Source of the DNA: SZUA-430 sp964561925
Lineage (GTDB): Bacteria > Pseudomonadota > Alphaproteobacteria > Micropepsales > Micropepsaceae
Assembly (NCBI GenBank): GCA_964561925.1
Contig: CAZLRW010000035.1
Location: forward strand, 1 to 34,181
Direction: 5' to 3'
Length of the DNA: 34,181 nucleotides
The notes beneath the pieces are model-generated. The model saw nothing but the letters and a program-made list of their open reading frames with translations, searched no databases and was not told where the DNA came from. Below are positions 6,960 to 17,916 of this stretch, one piece after another. Within the stretch, counting starts at the first letter, position 1. Each line of letters opens with the position of its first letter. Position numbers and translations under genes: made by a program.

Positions 6960-8137
6960 GCGCGGTCGAGGTCATCGACCCCTGCGCGCCGGAGGTCGTG
7001 TGCCGGCCGTCGCTCGGCGACATCGACGAGAAACGTGCCGCGACTGAGATCGTCTTGAGCAAATCCGATGCTGCGTTCATGGACGAAACGATCGCGAGCG
7101 TGCATCGCGCGGTCGCGACGCCACTGTTCCAGGAGACCGTACTTGCCAGGGCGCCGGAAATCGCGCGCGTGGCGCCGCAGCGAGTAAATGGTCTGTTCTC
7201 GGGCTTCGACTTCCACTTGACGGCGGCTGGCCCGCGTCTCATCGAGATCAACACGAATGCCGGCGGCGCGTTCTATGGCGCGCTGATCGAGGAACAGCGT
7301 TGGCGCACGGGCGACGCTGAGGCGCAACCGCTTGGTCATTGGGCGCAACTCTTCGTCCGCCATGTGCGTGCCGAATGGGCGTTGGTCGGACGGACGGCGC
7401 CGCTGCGGACGGTGGCGATCGTCGACGACGCGCCGGCCGAACAATTCCTGCGGCTCGAGTTCCAGTTGGCCGCGCGGTTTCTGCGCGAAGCGGGGATCGA
7501 CGCTTTCGTCGCCGATCCGCGCGAGTTCGCATACCGTGACGGGCGGCTGTGGCGCGGCGGTGAGCCGATCGACTTCATCTACAACCGGCTCACGAGTTTT
7601 GCGCTCGAACGCGAGACCGATAAGGCGTTGCGCGAAGCGCTGCAGGACGGCGCCGTCGTTGTGTCGCCCGACCCGCGCACGCACGCCTTGCTCGCGTGCA
7701 AGCGCAATCTGGCGCTGTTGGGCAACGATGCGTTCCTGCGCGAGGCGGGTGTCGACCCCGCCGCGCACGGCGTTCTCCTGCGCGCCATTCCGCGTACGGA
7801 GGAGTTGACGTCCGCAAGTGCCGGGCGCCTCTGGGACGATCGGGCGGAACACTATTTCAAACCCATGTCCGGCTTCGGTTCGCGCGCGGTCTACGACGGG
7901 GCGAAGCTCACGGCGAAGACATGGCGCGAGCTTCTTGCCCACGGCGGCTACGTCGCGCAGCAGCGCATCGACGCGCCGCGGACGCCGGTGACAGGCTCAC
8001 CCGACATGCGCTTCGACGTCCGCACGTTCGCCTACGGCACACAGCCGTTCATGCGCCTCGCCCGCGTCTACCGCGGCCAGACGACAAATTTCCGCACCCC
8101 CGGCGGCGGCTTCGCGCCGGTGCGTGTGCGCGGGTAG
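6956..8137 (+). CDS. predicted circularly permuted ATP-grasp ligase, function unknown
   Basis: A 393-residue protein whose motifs resemble ATP-grasp ligases in permuted order. FHLTAAGPRLIEINTNAGG (86-104) looks like a Mg-binding D/E-x-N segment. It comes before the candidate ATP-contacting lysines: K249 in ACKRNLALL and K302 in the glycine-rich FKPMSGFGSR. DMRFDVRTFAYG (350-361) and YRGQTTNFRTPGGGFAPV (372-389) follow. Glutathionylspermidine synthetase has this order (E-x-N before the lysines). I cannot name the substrate; peptide-bond or amide formation is the family theme. It is translationally coupled to the cysteine-rich ArsR regulator by an ATGA overlap, so a role in metal or metalloid stress is inferred. 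The fold assignment rests on short motifs only. Confidence 0.6.
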   Translation: MSAVEVIDPCAPEVVCRPSLGDIDEKRAATEIVLSKSDAAFMDETIASVHRAVATPLFQETVLARAPEIARVAPQRVNGLFSGFDFHLTAAGPRLIEINTNAGGAFYGALIEEQRWRTGDAEAQPLGHWAQLFVRHVRAEWALVGRTAPLRTVAIVDDAPAEQFLRLEFQLAARFLREAGIDAFVADPREFAYRDGRLWRGGEPIDFIYNRLTSFALERETDKALREALQDGAVVVSPDPRTHALLACKRNLALLGNDAFLREAGVDPAAHGVLLRAIPRTEELTSASAGRLWDDRAEHYFKPMSGFGSRAVYDGAKLTAKTWRELLAHGGYVAQQRIDAPRTPVTGSPDMRFDVRTFAYGTQPFMRLARVYRGQTTNFRTPGGGFAPVRVRG

Positions 8138-8216
8138 GGCGCCTCAGCTTGATCTGGCGCAAAGACGGGCTTGCGTTCGTTTGCCAGGGTGCATCTCGGC
8201 GGAAGTGAGGTGTCTC

Positions 8217-8633
8217 ATGTTCGATCGGTGGACGCTCGCGTGGCTCGGCGTCTGTGCGGCGCTGGCCGTGCATTTGGCGGATGAGGTGATCAACGGCTCG
8301 ACGGGGCTCTACGGCGACTTCGTCCAGTTGTTCTCGTTCCTCTTTCCGTTTCTTGAGTTGCCGACGTTCCGCCGCGAGATTTGGCTGATCAATCTGGGCG
8401 GCGCGATCTTCGTGTTGTTCGCCCTGACGTGGATGGTCGCGCGGCGGCGTTCGCCGATGGCGGCCGCCTCCTACCTGCTCGCGGCGTTCGTGACGTTGAA
8501 CGGTGTCCTTCATCTGACGACCGCCGTCGCAGTTCGCCACATGATCCCCGGCGCGTGGACCGCGTCGTTGCTGGTCGTCACCGGATTGCTGCTGTTTTTG
8601 GCCGTGCCTCGCGAGCGTTCCGCCCACGCCTGA
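8217..8633 (+). CDS. small membrane protein, HXXEE-like
   Basis: A 138-residue integral membrane protein with about four hydrophobic helices (about residues 8-22, 35-50, 58-76, 82-104 and a last one at 113-131). The first contains HLADEVING, close to the H-x-x-E-E signature of the HXXEE family with Asp for the first Glu; HLTTAVAVRH gives a second buried histidine region. The family's function is not known. GGAAGTGAGG precedes the ATG. It lies 79 bases after the ATP-grasp gene and could share its transcript. Confidence 0.65.
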   Translation: MFDRWTLAWLGVCAALAVHLADEVINGSTGLYGDFVQLFSFLFPFLELPTFRREIWLINLGGAIFVLFALTWMVARRRSPMAAASYLLAAFVTLNGVLHLTTAVAVRHMIPGAWTASLLVVTGLLLFLAVPRERSAHA

Positions 8634-8714
8634 CGGGGCGAATTTCAGGCGCCGTTTGCCACGCAGATTGACGCAGTCTCGCAGGGTCCCCGAAACCGCG
8701 GGAAAGCGGCTGAA

Positions 8715-8737
8715 ATCCGCCGAAAAATGCGGTGGAT
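8715..8737 (+). other. stem-loop in the gyrA leader
   Basis: ATCCGCCG and CGGTGGAT pair over 8 bases (one G-U) around a 7-base loop, about 80 bases before the gyrA start. There is no T-tract, so it is not an obvious terminator. The rest of the 184-base gap holds no gene and no convincing promoter. Confidence 0.3.
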
Positions 8738-8817
8738 TGCGATGCAAATTTTCTTAGGTTTTGACCGCCAAAGCCGTTATGGTCCGCGCCTCACGGTAAC
8801 CTTGAATAGCGACCCCA

Positions 8818-11577
<2,760 letters not shown>

Positions 11578-11664
11578 TCGTTAACGCCCGTGCCTTGTTG
11601 CAACGCACCAAGGCTGCGCTAAAGATGGGGCCGCGGCAGTTGTCGCGGCTTCAGGGGCGCTTTC

Positions 11665-12240
11665 ATGGCCAAACGTATCGGGCTCTATCCCGGGACTTTC
11701 GACCCGATCACGAACGGGCATCTCGACATCATCCGCCGCGCGGTGAAGTTGCTCGATCACCTCGTGATCGGCGTCGCCATCAACGAGGCGAAGGGTCCGC
11801 TGTTCCCGCTCGACGAGCGCGTCGACCTCGTGAAGCACGAAGTCGCCGCAGTCGCGAAAGAAGCGGGCGTCACGATCAGCGTCGAACCGTTCGACATCCT
11901 GCTCATGCACTTCGCGGAAAAGATCGGCGCGCAGTTCATAATCCGCGGTTTGCGCGCGGTCAGCGACTTCGAATACGAATTCCAAATGGTCGGCATGAAC
12001 ATGGCGCTCAATCGCGAGATCGAGATGGTGTTCCTGATGGCCGGCGCAAAGCACCAGGCGATCGCCTCGCGTCTCGTCAAGGAAATCGCCTCGCTCGGCG
12101 GAGACATCTCGCACTTCACTTCGCCCTATGTCGCCGAGCGCGTCCGCGAAAAATTCACCGCGCGCGGCGTGAAGTTCGCGGCGCAGCCCAAGGTCGTGGC
12201 GCTGAAGCGCAACGGGGCGAAGCCCAAACCGAAATCGTGA
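11665..12240 (+). CDS. coaD: pantetheine-phosphate adenylyltransferase
   Basis: CoaD transfers AMP from ATP to 4'-phosphopantetheine, the penultimate step of coenzyme A synthesis. The 191-residue protein has the nucleotidyltransferase start RIGLYPGTFDPITNGH with the T-x-G-H site (16-19), the phosphopantetheine-binding stretch IIRGLRAVSDFEYEFQM, and AIASRLVKEIASLGGD in place of the ISSTxxR motif, as in other alphaproteobacterial CoaD. The C-terminus has a Lys/Pro-rich extension. AGGGGCG precedes the ATG. It follows gyrA by 87 bases and precedes queA by 3, consistent with one operon. Confidence 0.96.
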   Translation: MAKRIGLYPGTFDPITNGHLDIIRRAVKLLDHLVIGVAINEAKGPLFPLDERVDLVKHEVAAVAKEAGVTISVEPFDILLMHFAEKIGAQFIIRGLRAVSDFEYEFQMVGMNMALNREIEMVFLMAGAKHQAIASRLVKEIASLGGDISHFTSPYVAERVREKFTARGVKFAAQPKVVALKRNGAKPKPKS

Positions 12241-12243
12241 CGG

Positions 12244-13296
12244 GTGCGCGTTTCCGACTTCGATTTCGAGCTACCTGAGGAATTGATCGCGCTCAGGCCC
12301 GCGAGCCCGCGCGATGCGGCGCGCCTGCTTGTCGTGCATGAAGGGGCGACGACGTTCCAGGAAGCCCGCGTGTGCGACCTGCCTTCGTTCCTGAACGAGG
12401 GCGACGTGTGCGTGTTCAACGACACGCGGGTGATCCCGGCGCAGCTTTTCGGCGTGCGGCCTGCGCGTGGGTTGAGCGCGGAAGCCGCGATCGAAGTGAC
12501 GCTGCACAAGCGCGAGGCAGCGAACCTCTGGGCGGCGTTCGCGAAGCCCGGGCGCAAGCTTGCCGTCGGCGACGGCGTGCGGTTCGGCGATCGATTGACC
12601 GCGGTCGTCGAAGCGAAGAACGAGGGCGGCGAGGTTCTCTTGCGCTTCGACGCGGCGGGCGCGGCGCTCGACCAAGCAATCGCGGAAATCGGCGTGACCC
12701 CACTTCCGCCTTACATCGCGGGGAGGCGCGCCGCGGATGAACAGGACGTGCGCGACTATCAGACGGTTTACGCCGCGCGCGACGGTGCGGTTGCGGCGCC
12801 CACGGCGGGTTTGCATTTCACGCCGGGGCTTTTGGCGGCGCTCGATGCACGCGGGGTTCGCCGTGAGACCGTGACGCTACATGTCGGCGCCGGTACGTTC
12901 TTGCCCGTGAAGGCGGAGGACACGAAGGATCATGTGATGCACGCAGAGTGGGGTGAGGTGTCGGCGGATGTTGCGGCGGCGATCAACACGGCACGTGCCG
13001 CAGGCAAGCGCTTGCTCGCGGTCGGTACGACGAGCCTGCGCACACTCGAAAGCGCGAGCGACGAGACTGTACGTGCGTTCCGCGGCGACACGCGGCTCTT
13101 CATCACGCCGGGCTATCGTTTCAAGGCGGTCGACATGCTGCTCACGAATTTTCATCTGCCGCGCTCGACGCTGTTCATGCTGGTCAGCGCGTTTTGCGGG
13201 CTCGCGACGATGCGCGCGGCGTATGCGTATGCGATTGCGCGGCGGTTCCGGTTCTATTCGTATGGTGATGCGTGTTTGTTGATACGGAGGCATTGA
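12244..13296 (+). CDS. queA: S-adenosylmethionine:tRNA ribosyltransferase-isomerase
   Basis: QueA moves and isomerises the ribosyl part of SAM onto 7-aminomethyl-7-deazaguanine in tRNA, making epoxyqueuosine. The 350-residue product carries the family segments DFDFELPEELIALRP, CVFNDTRVIPAQL, GVTPLPPYI, YQTVYAARDGAVAAPTAGLHFT, HVGAGTFLPVK, VGTTSLRTLES and LLTNFHLPRSTLFMLVSAF. The start is GTG at 12244, three bases after the coaD stop, and the first family motif begins at residue 5. It precedes tgt, which acts earlier in the same pathway. The stop codon (13294-13296) touches the left arm of a large palindrome that separates it from tgt. Confidence 0.96.
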   Translation: MRVSDFDFELPEELIALRPASPRDAARLLVVHEGATTFQEARVCDLPSFLNEGDVCVFNDTRVIPAQLFGVRPARGLSAEAAIEVTLHKREAANLWAAFAKPGRKLAVGDGVRFGDRLTAVVEAKNEGGEVLLRFDAAGAALDQAIAEIGVTPLPPYIAGRRAADEQDVRDYQTVYAARDGAVAAPTAGLHFTPGLLAALDARGVRRETVTLHVGAGTFLPVKAEDTKDHVMHAEWGEVSADVAAAINTARAAGKRLLAVGTTSLRTLESASDETVRAFRGDTRLFITPGYRFKAVDMLLTNFHLPRSTLFMLVSAFCGLATMRAAYAYAIARRFRFYSYGDACLLIRRH

Positions 13297-13383
13297 TGCG
13301 CAGTCTGGGAGCGCGGGCGTCCCGCCCGCTCTTCGTCAACGCTGCAAGAGCGGGCAAGATGCCCGCGCTCCCAGACTGCGCAT
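13296..13383. repeat. REP-like palindromic element between queA and tgt (copy 1)
   Basis: Bases 13296-13318 and 13361-13383 are perfect reverse complements over 23 bases. Inside them 13324-13333 and 13346-13355 pair over another 10. Each half also folds on itself around GCGGGC/GCCCGC. The core GGGAGCGCGGGC recurs in copies near 14.5 and 20.5 kb. The element begins at the last base of the queA stop and ends inside the tgt ATG (13382-13384), so it exactly fills the junction. No T-tract follows. Confidence 0.85.
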
Positions 13384-14509
13384 GAGCGCGTTTTCCTTCG
13401 CGATCGGCGCCACCGACGGCGCGGCGCGCACCGGCGTGATCTCGACCGCGCGCGGGGAGATACGGACGCCGGCGTTCATGCCGGTCGGCACCGCCGGCAC
13501 GGTGAAAGCGATGCTGCCGGAGAGCGTGCGCGAGACGGGCGCCGACATTGTGCTCGGCAACACGTATCACCTGATGCTGCGGCCGGGGGCGGAGCGCGTG
13601 GCGCGACTCGGCGGTTTGCACAAGATGATGAATTGGCCGCGGCCGATCCTGACCGACTCCGGCGGGTTTCAGGTCATGTCGCTCGCGCAATTGCGCAAGC
13701 TCGACGAGCAGGGCGTCTCGTTTCAGTCGCACATCGACGGCGCGACGTATCAGCTGACGCCCGAGCGCTCGATGGAGATTCAGGCGCTGCTCGGCTCCGA
13801 CATCCACATGGTGCTCGACGAGTGCACGCCGTTTCCGGCGGGCGAGGCGGAAGCAGAGACGTCGATGGAACTCTCGATGCGCTGGGCGAAGCGGTCGAAG
13901 GCCGCGTTTCGCGAGGCGGAGGGCCGCGCGTTGTTCGGCATCGTGCAGGGCAGCGTCTATCCGCATCTGCGCGCGCGTTCGGCGTCGGCTCTTCAGGCGA
14001 TCGGCTTTCCCGGCTACGCGGTCGGCGGGCTCGCGGTGGGTGAGGGGCAGGCGCGGATGTTCGAAGTGCTCGACTTCACGGTGCCGCATCTGCCTAACGA
14101 TCGCCCGCGCTATCTGATGGGTGTCGGCAAGCCCGACGATCTCGTCGGTGCGGTCATGCGCGGGATCGACATGTTCGATTGCGTGCTGCCGACGCGTTCA
14201 GGCCGCAACGGTCAGGCGTTCACGAAGCGCGGGCCTGTCAATCTGCGCAATGCGCGGCACACGGACGATCCGCGCCCGCTCGAGGCGGGCTGCCGTTGCC
14301 CCGCCTGCCGGCAGTATTCGCGCGCCTATCTGCATCACCTTGTGAAGTCGGACGAGATTTTGGCCTCGATGCTGATCACCTGGCACAACCTCACGCACTA
14401 TCAGGATCTGATGGCGGGCTTGCGCGCGGCGATCGCGGGTGGGCGGCTGCAAGCGCACGCGAGCGAGGCGCTTGCGTCCTACGCGCTGGGCGACATCGAT
14501 CCGCCGTGA
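13382..14509 (+). CDS. tgt: queuine (preQ1) tRNA-guanine transglycosylase
   Basis: Tgt exchanges guanine-34 of GUN-anticodon tRNAs for preQ1 in queuosine synthesis. The 375-residue protein has Asp92 in ILTDSGGFQVMS (substrate recognition and acid-base), Asp266 in FDCVLPTRSGRNG (nucleophile of the Zymomonas enzyme family) and a zinc site C304, C306, C309 and H335 (GCRCPAC...TWHN). The VQGSVYPHLR and GYAVGGLAVGE loops are present. The start ATG lies in the right arm of the palindrome at 13296-13383 and has no Shine-Dalgarno sequence, so translation may depend on structure or read-through from queA. Its end is followed within 6 bases by a second palindrome. Confidence 0.97.
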   Translation: MSAFSFAIGATDGAARTGVISTARGEIRTPAFMPVGTAGTVKAMLPESVRETGADIVLGNTYHLMLRPGAERVARLGGLHKMMNWPRPILTDSGGFQVMSLAQLRKLDEQGVSFQSHIDGATYQLTPERSMEIQALLGSDIHMVLDECTPFPAGEAEAETSMELSMRWAKRSKAAFREAEGRALFGIVQGSVYPHLRARSASALQAIGFPGYAVGGLAVGEGQARMFEVLDFTVPHLPNDRPRYLMGVGKPDDLVGAVMRGIDMFDCVLPTRSGRNGQAFTKRGPVNLRNARHTDDPRPLEAGCRCPACRQYSRAYLHHLVKSDEILASMLITWHNLTHYQDLMAGLRAAIAGGRLQAHASEALASYALGDIDPP

Positions 14510-14514
14510 TTGTT

Positions 14515-14595
14515 CCTGGGAGCGCCGGCATCTTGCCGGCTCTTCCGACGCGTCACCTCTCGAAGGAAGGGCCGGCAGGATGCCGACGCTCCAGG
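14515..14595. repeat. REP-like palindromic element between tgt and a convergent lipoprotein gene (copy 2)
   Basis: CCTGGGAGCGCCGGCATC at 14515-14532 pairs with 14579-14595 apart from one bulged G and one mismatch. The inner GCCGGCTCTTCC pairs with GGAAGGGCCGGC. The core and the ...GCAGGATGCC... right half match copies 1 and 3. It lies between convergent genes, where it could act on transcripts from both sides. Confidence 0.75.
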
Positions 14596-14596
14596 A

Positions 14597-15163
14597 TCAC
14601 TTGACCTCGCCGAGCGCGCCGTTGAGCCATGTCTTCAACTTCTTCGCCGCTTCCGACGGGTTCGTCGAGTCCCAGTCGCCCTTGTTGTCGAGCATCACCT
14701 GGCCGTAGGTGCGGCTCGCCGCGTCGTAGGTGTAGCAATAGAGCGTGTTCTGCCCCATGTCGGCGCCGACGGGACTGGGCTGGGTCGGCGTCGCGTTTGA
14801 GGCTTCTTCGATCAGCGGGAAGTGGCGCGCGATCTCTTCCGCCGGAACTTTCTTGCCCGTCGTCATCGCGGACTCGTAGCGCATCTTGAGGTCCGCCTCG
14901 CTCAGGCGCGACATGTCCTTCGGCGACCACTGGGGCGCGTTCGCGGCCGGCATGATGTCGTACCGCCAGACATTGCCCGCCATGTCGAGCACCACCCCGC
15001 GCCGCTGATAGCCCCAGGCCATGTTCGCGTACTCGCGCCCGCAAAGCCACGTCTGCTGCGTCGACGGCGTCGGCGCGGGCGGCGTGTCGGGACGCTTCTC
15101 GATCTCTTCGCAGGCGGCGAGCGCCAAGATCGATGCGGCGGCAAGAAGCGTTGGGCGGAGCAT
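14597..15163 (-). CDS. putative lipoprotein, function unknown
   Basis: A 188-residue precursor. MLRPTLLAAASILALAAC is a lipoprotein signal peptide with Cys18 as the predicted lipidated residue. A short Pro/Thr-rich linker follows, then a soluble domain with WLCGREYANMAWGYQRRGVVLDM and LYCYTYDAASRTYGQVMLDNKG; two further cysteines could form a disulfide. I do not recognise the family. The ATG at 15163 is chosen over an upstream start at 15226 because the signal peptide begins there and GGAAAGGA lies about 6 bases before it. It lies downstream of phaC on the same strand, beyond a terminator, so it is probably transcribed separately. Confidence 0.8.
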   Translation of the reverse strand: MLRPTLLAAASILALAACEEIEKRPDTPPAPTPSTQQTWLCGREYANMAWGYQRRGVVLDMAGNVWRYDIMPAANAPQWSPKDMSRLSEADLKMRYESAMTTGKKVPAEEIARHFPLIEEASNATPTQPSPVGADMGQNTLYCYTYDAASRTYGQVMLDNKGDWDSTNPSEAAKKLKTWLNGALGEVK

Positions 15164-15261
15164 GGGACGTCCTTTCCAATGTGGCGCCAGAGGTGATGCG
15201 CGATTGTGGCGCAATCTGGGCCTCATCGATCACGAGCGTGACGGCGGCATTGTAGCGCAAG

Positions 15262-15298
15262 AAAAAAGGGCACGGGCGCTGTTTGCGCGCGTGCCCCC
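15262..15298 (-). terminator. rho-independent terminator of phaC
   Basis: On the minus strand a GC-rich stem (GGGCACGCGCGC with GCGCCCGTGCCC, 15285-15296 with 15268-15279, one mismatch) is followed by TTTTTT (15262-15267). It lies just past the phaC stop. Confidence 0.85.
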
Positions 15299-15322
15299 AA
15301 AACAATTTCGGTGTATCCGGCG

Positions 15323-17125
15323 TCACTTCCCCTTCGCGTAAGATCCCGGCGCGTCTTCGATCACGCTGAGGTCGCCGTCGCCGGGGACGCGTGCCGCCAC
15401 CTTCTTGCCGGAGAGCTTCGACAGCCACTTGTCCCAATGCGGCCACCAGGAGCCGGGCGTTTCGGTGGCGCCCGCGATCCAGTCTTCGACCTTTTCGGGC
15501 AGCTTGTCGTTCGTCCAATGCTGATACTTCTGCGCGTCGGGGTGGTTGATGACCCCCGCGATGTGGCCGGAGCCCGCCATCATGAACGTCACCGGCCCCT
15601 TGAACAGCTTCGTCGACTTGTAGACCGAGCGGTAGGGCGCGATGTGGTCTTCCTTCGACGATTGCAGATAGATCGGAATTTTCACCTTGCCGAGATCGAG
15701 CTTCTCGCCGGCCAAAACCATGTTGCCCTTGGCCAGATTGTTCTGCCGGTAGCATTCGCGCAGATAGAACATGTGCATCTGGATCGGCATGCGCGTCGTA
15801 TCGGAGTTCCAGTAGAGCAGGTCGAACCGCATCGGGTCTTTGCCGAGCAGATAATTGTTGACGACGAAGCTCCAGATCAAATCGTTCGAGCGCAGCATGT
15901 TGAACGTCGTCGCCATCTTGGCGCCGTCCAGATAGCCGCCCTGCGCCTTCATCGTCTCTTCCATCGACCGAAGTTGTTCGTCGTCGATGAAGACCTGTAG
16001 GTCGCCTGCCTCCGAGAAGTCCGCTTGCGCGGCGAAGAACGTCGCGGACTTGATGCGGTTGTCGCCCTTGGCCGCCATGTAGGCGAGCGTCGCCGAAAGC
16101 AGCGTGCCGCCGATGCAATAGCCGATCGTGTTGACGTCCTTTACGCCCGTCGCCTTTTCGACCGCGTCGAGCGCTTCGAAAATGCCTTCGCGCATGTAGT
16201 CTTCGAACGTCTTCTGCGCGAGCCGCGCGTCGGGATTGACCCACGACACGACGAACACGGTATAGCCGCGCGCCGTCGCCCACTTCACGAACGAATTCTT
16301 TTCGCCGAGATCGAGGATGTAATACTTGTTGATCCACGGCGGGAAGATCAGCAGCGGCCGCTCGTATTGCTCCTCCGTGGTCGGCTCGTATTGAATGAGC
16401 TGCATCAGATCGTTTTCGTAGACGATTTTGCCGGGCGTGAGCGCAAGGTTTCGCCCGACCTCGAAATAGTCCATGTCGGTCTGGCGGATCGCGAGTTGGC
16501 CTTTGCCGCGCTCGAGGTCCTTGAGCATGTTGTTCAGGCCTTTGACCAGGTTCTCGCCGTTCGACTGGAACGTGGTGCGGAGCACTTCCGGGTTCGTGAA
16601 GATGAAGTTCGTCGGCGAAAGCGCGTCGGCGAACTGCTTCGTGTAGAAATCGATCTTCTTGCGCGTCTTGTCGTCGAGACCCTTGACGTCGCCCATCGTC
16701 GTCTGCAGCCAGCGCGCCGAGAGCAGATAGGACTGCTTGATGAAGTCGAAGATCTGATTCTCGTTCCAGTCCTTGTCCTTGAACCGCTTGTCCCCGGCCG
16801 CGGGTTCGATCACCGGCTGCACGTCCTCGCCCAGCATCCGCCGCGCGGTGTGGTGCCAGAGGTTCAAATACTCGTGCCACAGGCGGAAGTTCGCCTCGAT
16901 GAAGTGGCCGGGGTTACGCATCGCATGGCCCAGAAAGTCGACGAACGTCTGGCCGAGGTTCAACGGGTCGGCCGAGCCGCCGCCGGTTTGGCCGTTCTTG
17001 GCCTGCGCCTTCAGGAAATCGGTGACGAGCCGCTGGCTCTGCGCCGCGACCTTGACCATGTTGCGCGAGAATTCGGCCGGGTCTTGAATGCGGTACTCGG
17101 TCTGGGTCTTCTGCGGTTCGGCCAT
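15323..17125 (-). CDS. phaC: class I poly(3-hydroxyalkanoate) synthase
   Basis: PhaC polymerises (R)-3-hydroxyacyl-CoA into polyester storage granules. The 600-residue length fits class I, single-subunit enzymes. The catalytic triad is visible: Cys337 in GYCIGG (lipase-like box), Asp493 in SSKEDHIAPY and His521 in GSGHIAGVINHP. Other family blocks are the N-terminal NPGHFIEANFRLWHEYL, LLIFPPWINKYYILDL and FVVSWVNPDA, and the tail WPHWDKWLS. A GGAGAG lies about 10 bases before the ATG. It is followed by a strong terminator and is divergent from a lipoprotein gene. No phaA, phaB or phasin gene adjoins it in the window. Confidence 0.97.
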   Translation of the reverse strand: MAEPQKTQTEYRIQDPAEFSRNMVKVAAQSQRLVTDFLKAQAKNGQTGGGSADPLNLGQTFVDFLGHAMRNPGHFIEANFRLWHEYLNLWHHTARRMLGEDVQPVIEPAAGDKRFKDKDWNENQIFDFIKQSYLLSARWLQTTMGDVKGLDDKTRKKIDFYTKQFADALSPTNFIFTNPEVLRTTFQSNGENLVKGLNNMLKDLERGKGQLAIRQTDMDYFEVGRNLALTPGKIVYENDLMQLIQYEPTTEEQYERPLLIFPPWINKYYILDLGEKNSFVKWATARGYTVFVVSWVNPDARLAQKTFEDYMREGIFEALDAVEKATGVKDVNTIGYCIGGTLLSATLAYMAAKGDNRIKSATFFAAQADFSEAGDLQVFIDDEQLRSMEETMKAQGGYLDGAKMATTFNMLRSNDLIWSFVVNNYLLGKDPMRFDLLYWNSDTTRMPIQMHMFYLRECYRQNNLAKGNMVLAGEKLDLGKVKIPIYLQSSKEDHIAPYRSVYKSTKLFKGPVTFMMAGSGHIAGVINHPDAQKYQHWTNDKLPEKVEDWIAGATETPGSWWPHWDKWLSKLSGKKVAARVPGDGDLSVIEDAPGSYAKGK

Positions 17126-17347
17126 TTTCGCTTCTCTCCGGTCCCCGGGGGCGTAGCCTCCCGGCGGTTGGTGTATGCCCCGCCCGCCGCCGGGGCGGCA
17201 AGTGCTGCAGGTGCGAGAAAGGCTCTACACCTTCAATAATAAATGTGGCGTTTCCGCCGCCGTTTGCGCAAAATCAGGTGGCGCGCCCGGGGTCCCTTCC
17301 CCCGCGAGGTGCCCACCCCTTGTGTCTCGAACGGAGCAATCGGCCCC

Positions 17348-17839
17348 ATGTACCGTCTTTCCCTGCGTGTCGTTCCCGCCGTCGCCGCGAGCGCCCTGTT
17401 GGCCGCGTGCTCGTCGATGCCCGAATGGACGAAGCCGTCGACCTGGTACGACGGCGTCACGGGCGCCGAAACGGCCGAGCCCGCAAAGGCCGAATCGAAA
17501 CCCGTCGCTGCCGACGCGGCGAAGACCGAGGTCGCAAAGACGGCCGAAGGCGCACTGCCGCCGGTCGAAGACCCGCTGGACCCGACGCCGCCCGGACCGC
17601 GCATCAAGCCGACCGACAAGCCGACCGAGTTCCCGAATCTGGCCGAGCAACCCGCGCCGCGCGAAGCAACGTCCACCGAGGCGCAGCGTCGCGAAATTCG
17701 CGACAGCTTGGTTGCCGACCGCGATAAGGCGCAGTACTCGGCCGAAGAACTTCGCGCGGGCGGTGCGCAACCCGCCGCCGCACCGCCGCCGGCCGCAACG
17801 CCTGCCGCGCAACCGGCGGTGAAGCCCGACAGCGAATAG
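17348..17839 (+). CDS. outer-membrane-type lipoprotein, Pro/Ala-rich
   Basis: A 163-residue precursor with signal MYRLSLRVVPAVAASALLAAC and lipidation at Cys21. The +2 residue is Ser, which favours outer-membrane sorting. The mature part starts SSMPEWTKPSTWYDGVTG. It then has a disordered Ala/Glu/Lys stretch, a more ordered FPNLAEQPAPREATSTEAQRR, a helix IRDSLVADRDKAQYSAEELR and a Pro/Ala tail. I recall similar N-terminal W-Y-D-G and F-P-N-L-A segments in alphaproteobacterial envelope lipoproteins, some joined to OmpA domains; here no OmpA domain follows. The function is unknown. The ATG at 17348 is set by the signal peptide. Confidence 0.8.
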   Translation: MYRLSLRVVPAVAASALLAACSSMPEWTKPSTWYDGVTGAETAEPAKAESKPVAADAAKTEVAKTAEGALPPVEDPLDPTPPGPRIKPTDKPTEFPNLAEQPAPREATSTEAQRREIRDSLVADRDKAQYSAEELRAGGAQPAAAPPPAATPAAQPAVKPDSE

Positions 17840-17867
17840 CCTCGCCGTCGCCATCGGTTCGCCCACT

Positions 17868-17902
17868 TGCCGTGGCCTTGTCGCGCCGTTGAGGCCACGG
17901 CA
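17868..17902 (+). promoter_or_regulatory. stem-loop directly upstream of the alaC ribosome-binding site
   Basis: TGCCGTGGCCT (17868-17878) and AGGCCACGGCA (17892-17902) are perfect 11-base complements around a 13-base loop. The right arm touches the GGGAG ribosome-binding site of alaC. No T-tract follows, so it is either a weak terminator of the lipoprotein gene or a leader structure affecting alaC translation. Confidence 0.5.
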
Positions 17903-17916
17903 CAGGGAGTTTCGCC

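Noticed and set aside
13296..13383. Ordinary rho-independent terminator after queA
   Set aside because: The stem is very long, has no T-tract, ends inside the tgt start codon, and recurs with the same core at two other sites, so a REP-like repeat fits better.
14553..16880. 775-codon minus-strand frame overlapping phaC
   Set aside because: It is the shifted frame of phaC and the lipoprotein gene, Arg-rich and motif-free.
17177..17196. PhaR-type or other regulatory site in the phaC upstream region (GCCCCG...CGGGGC stem, CTGCAG)
   Set aside because: Short GC-only dyads are expected by chance in DNA of this composition, and no second matching half-site is present.
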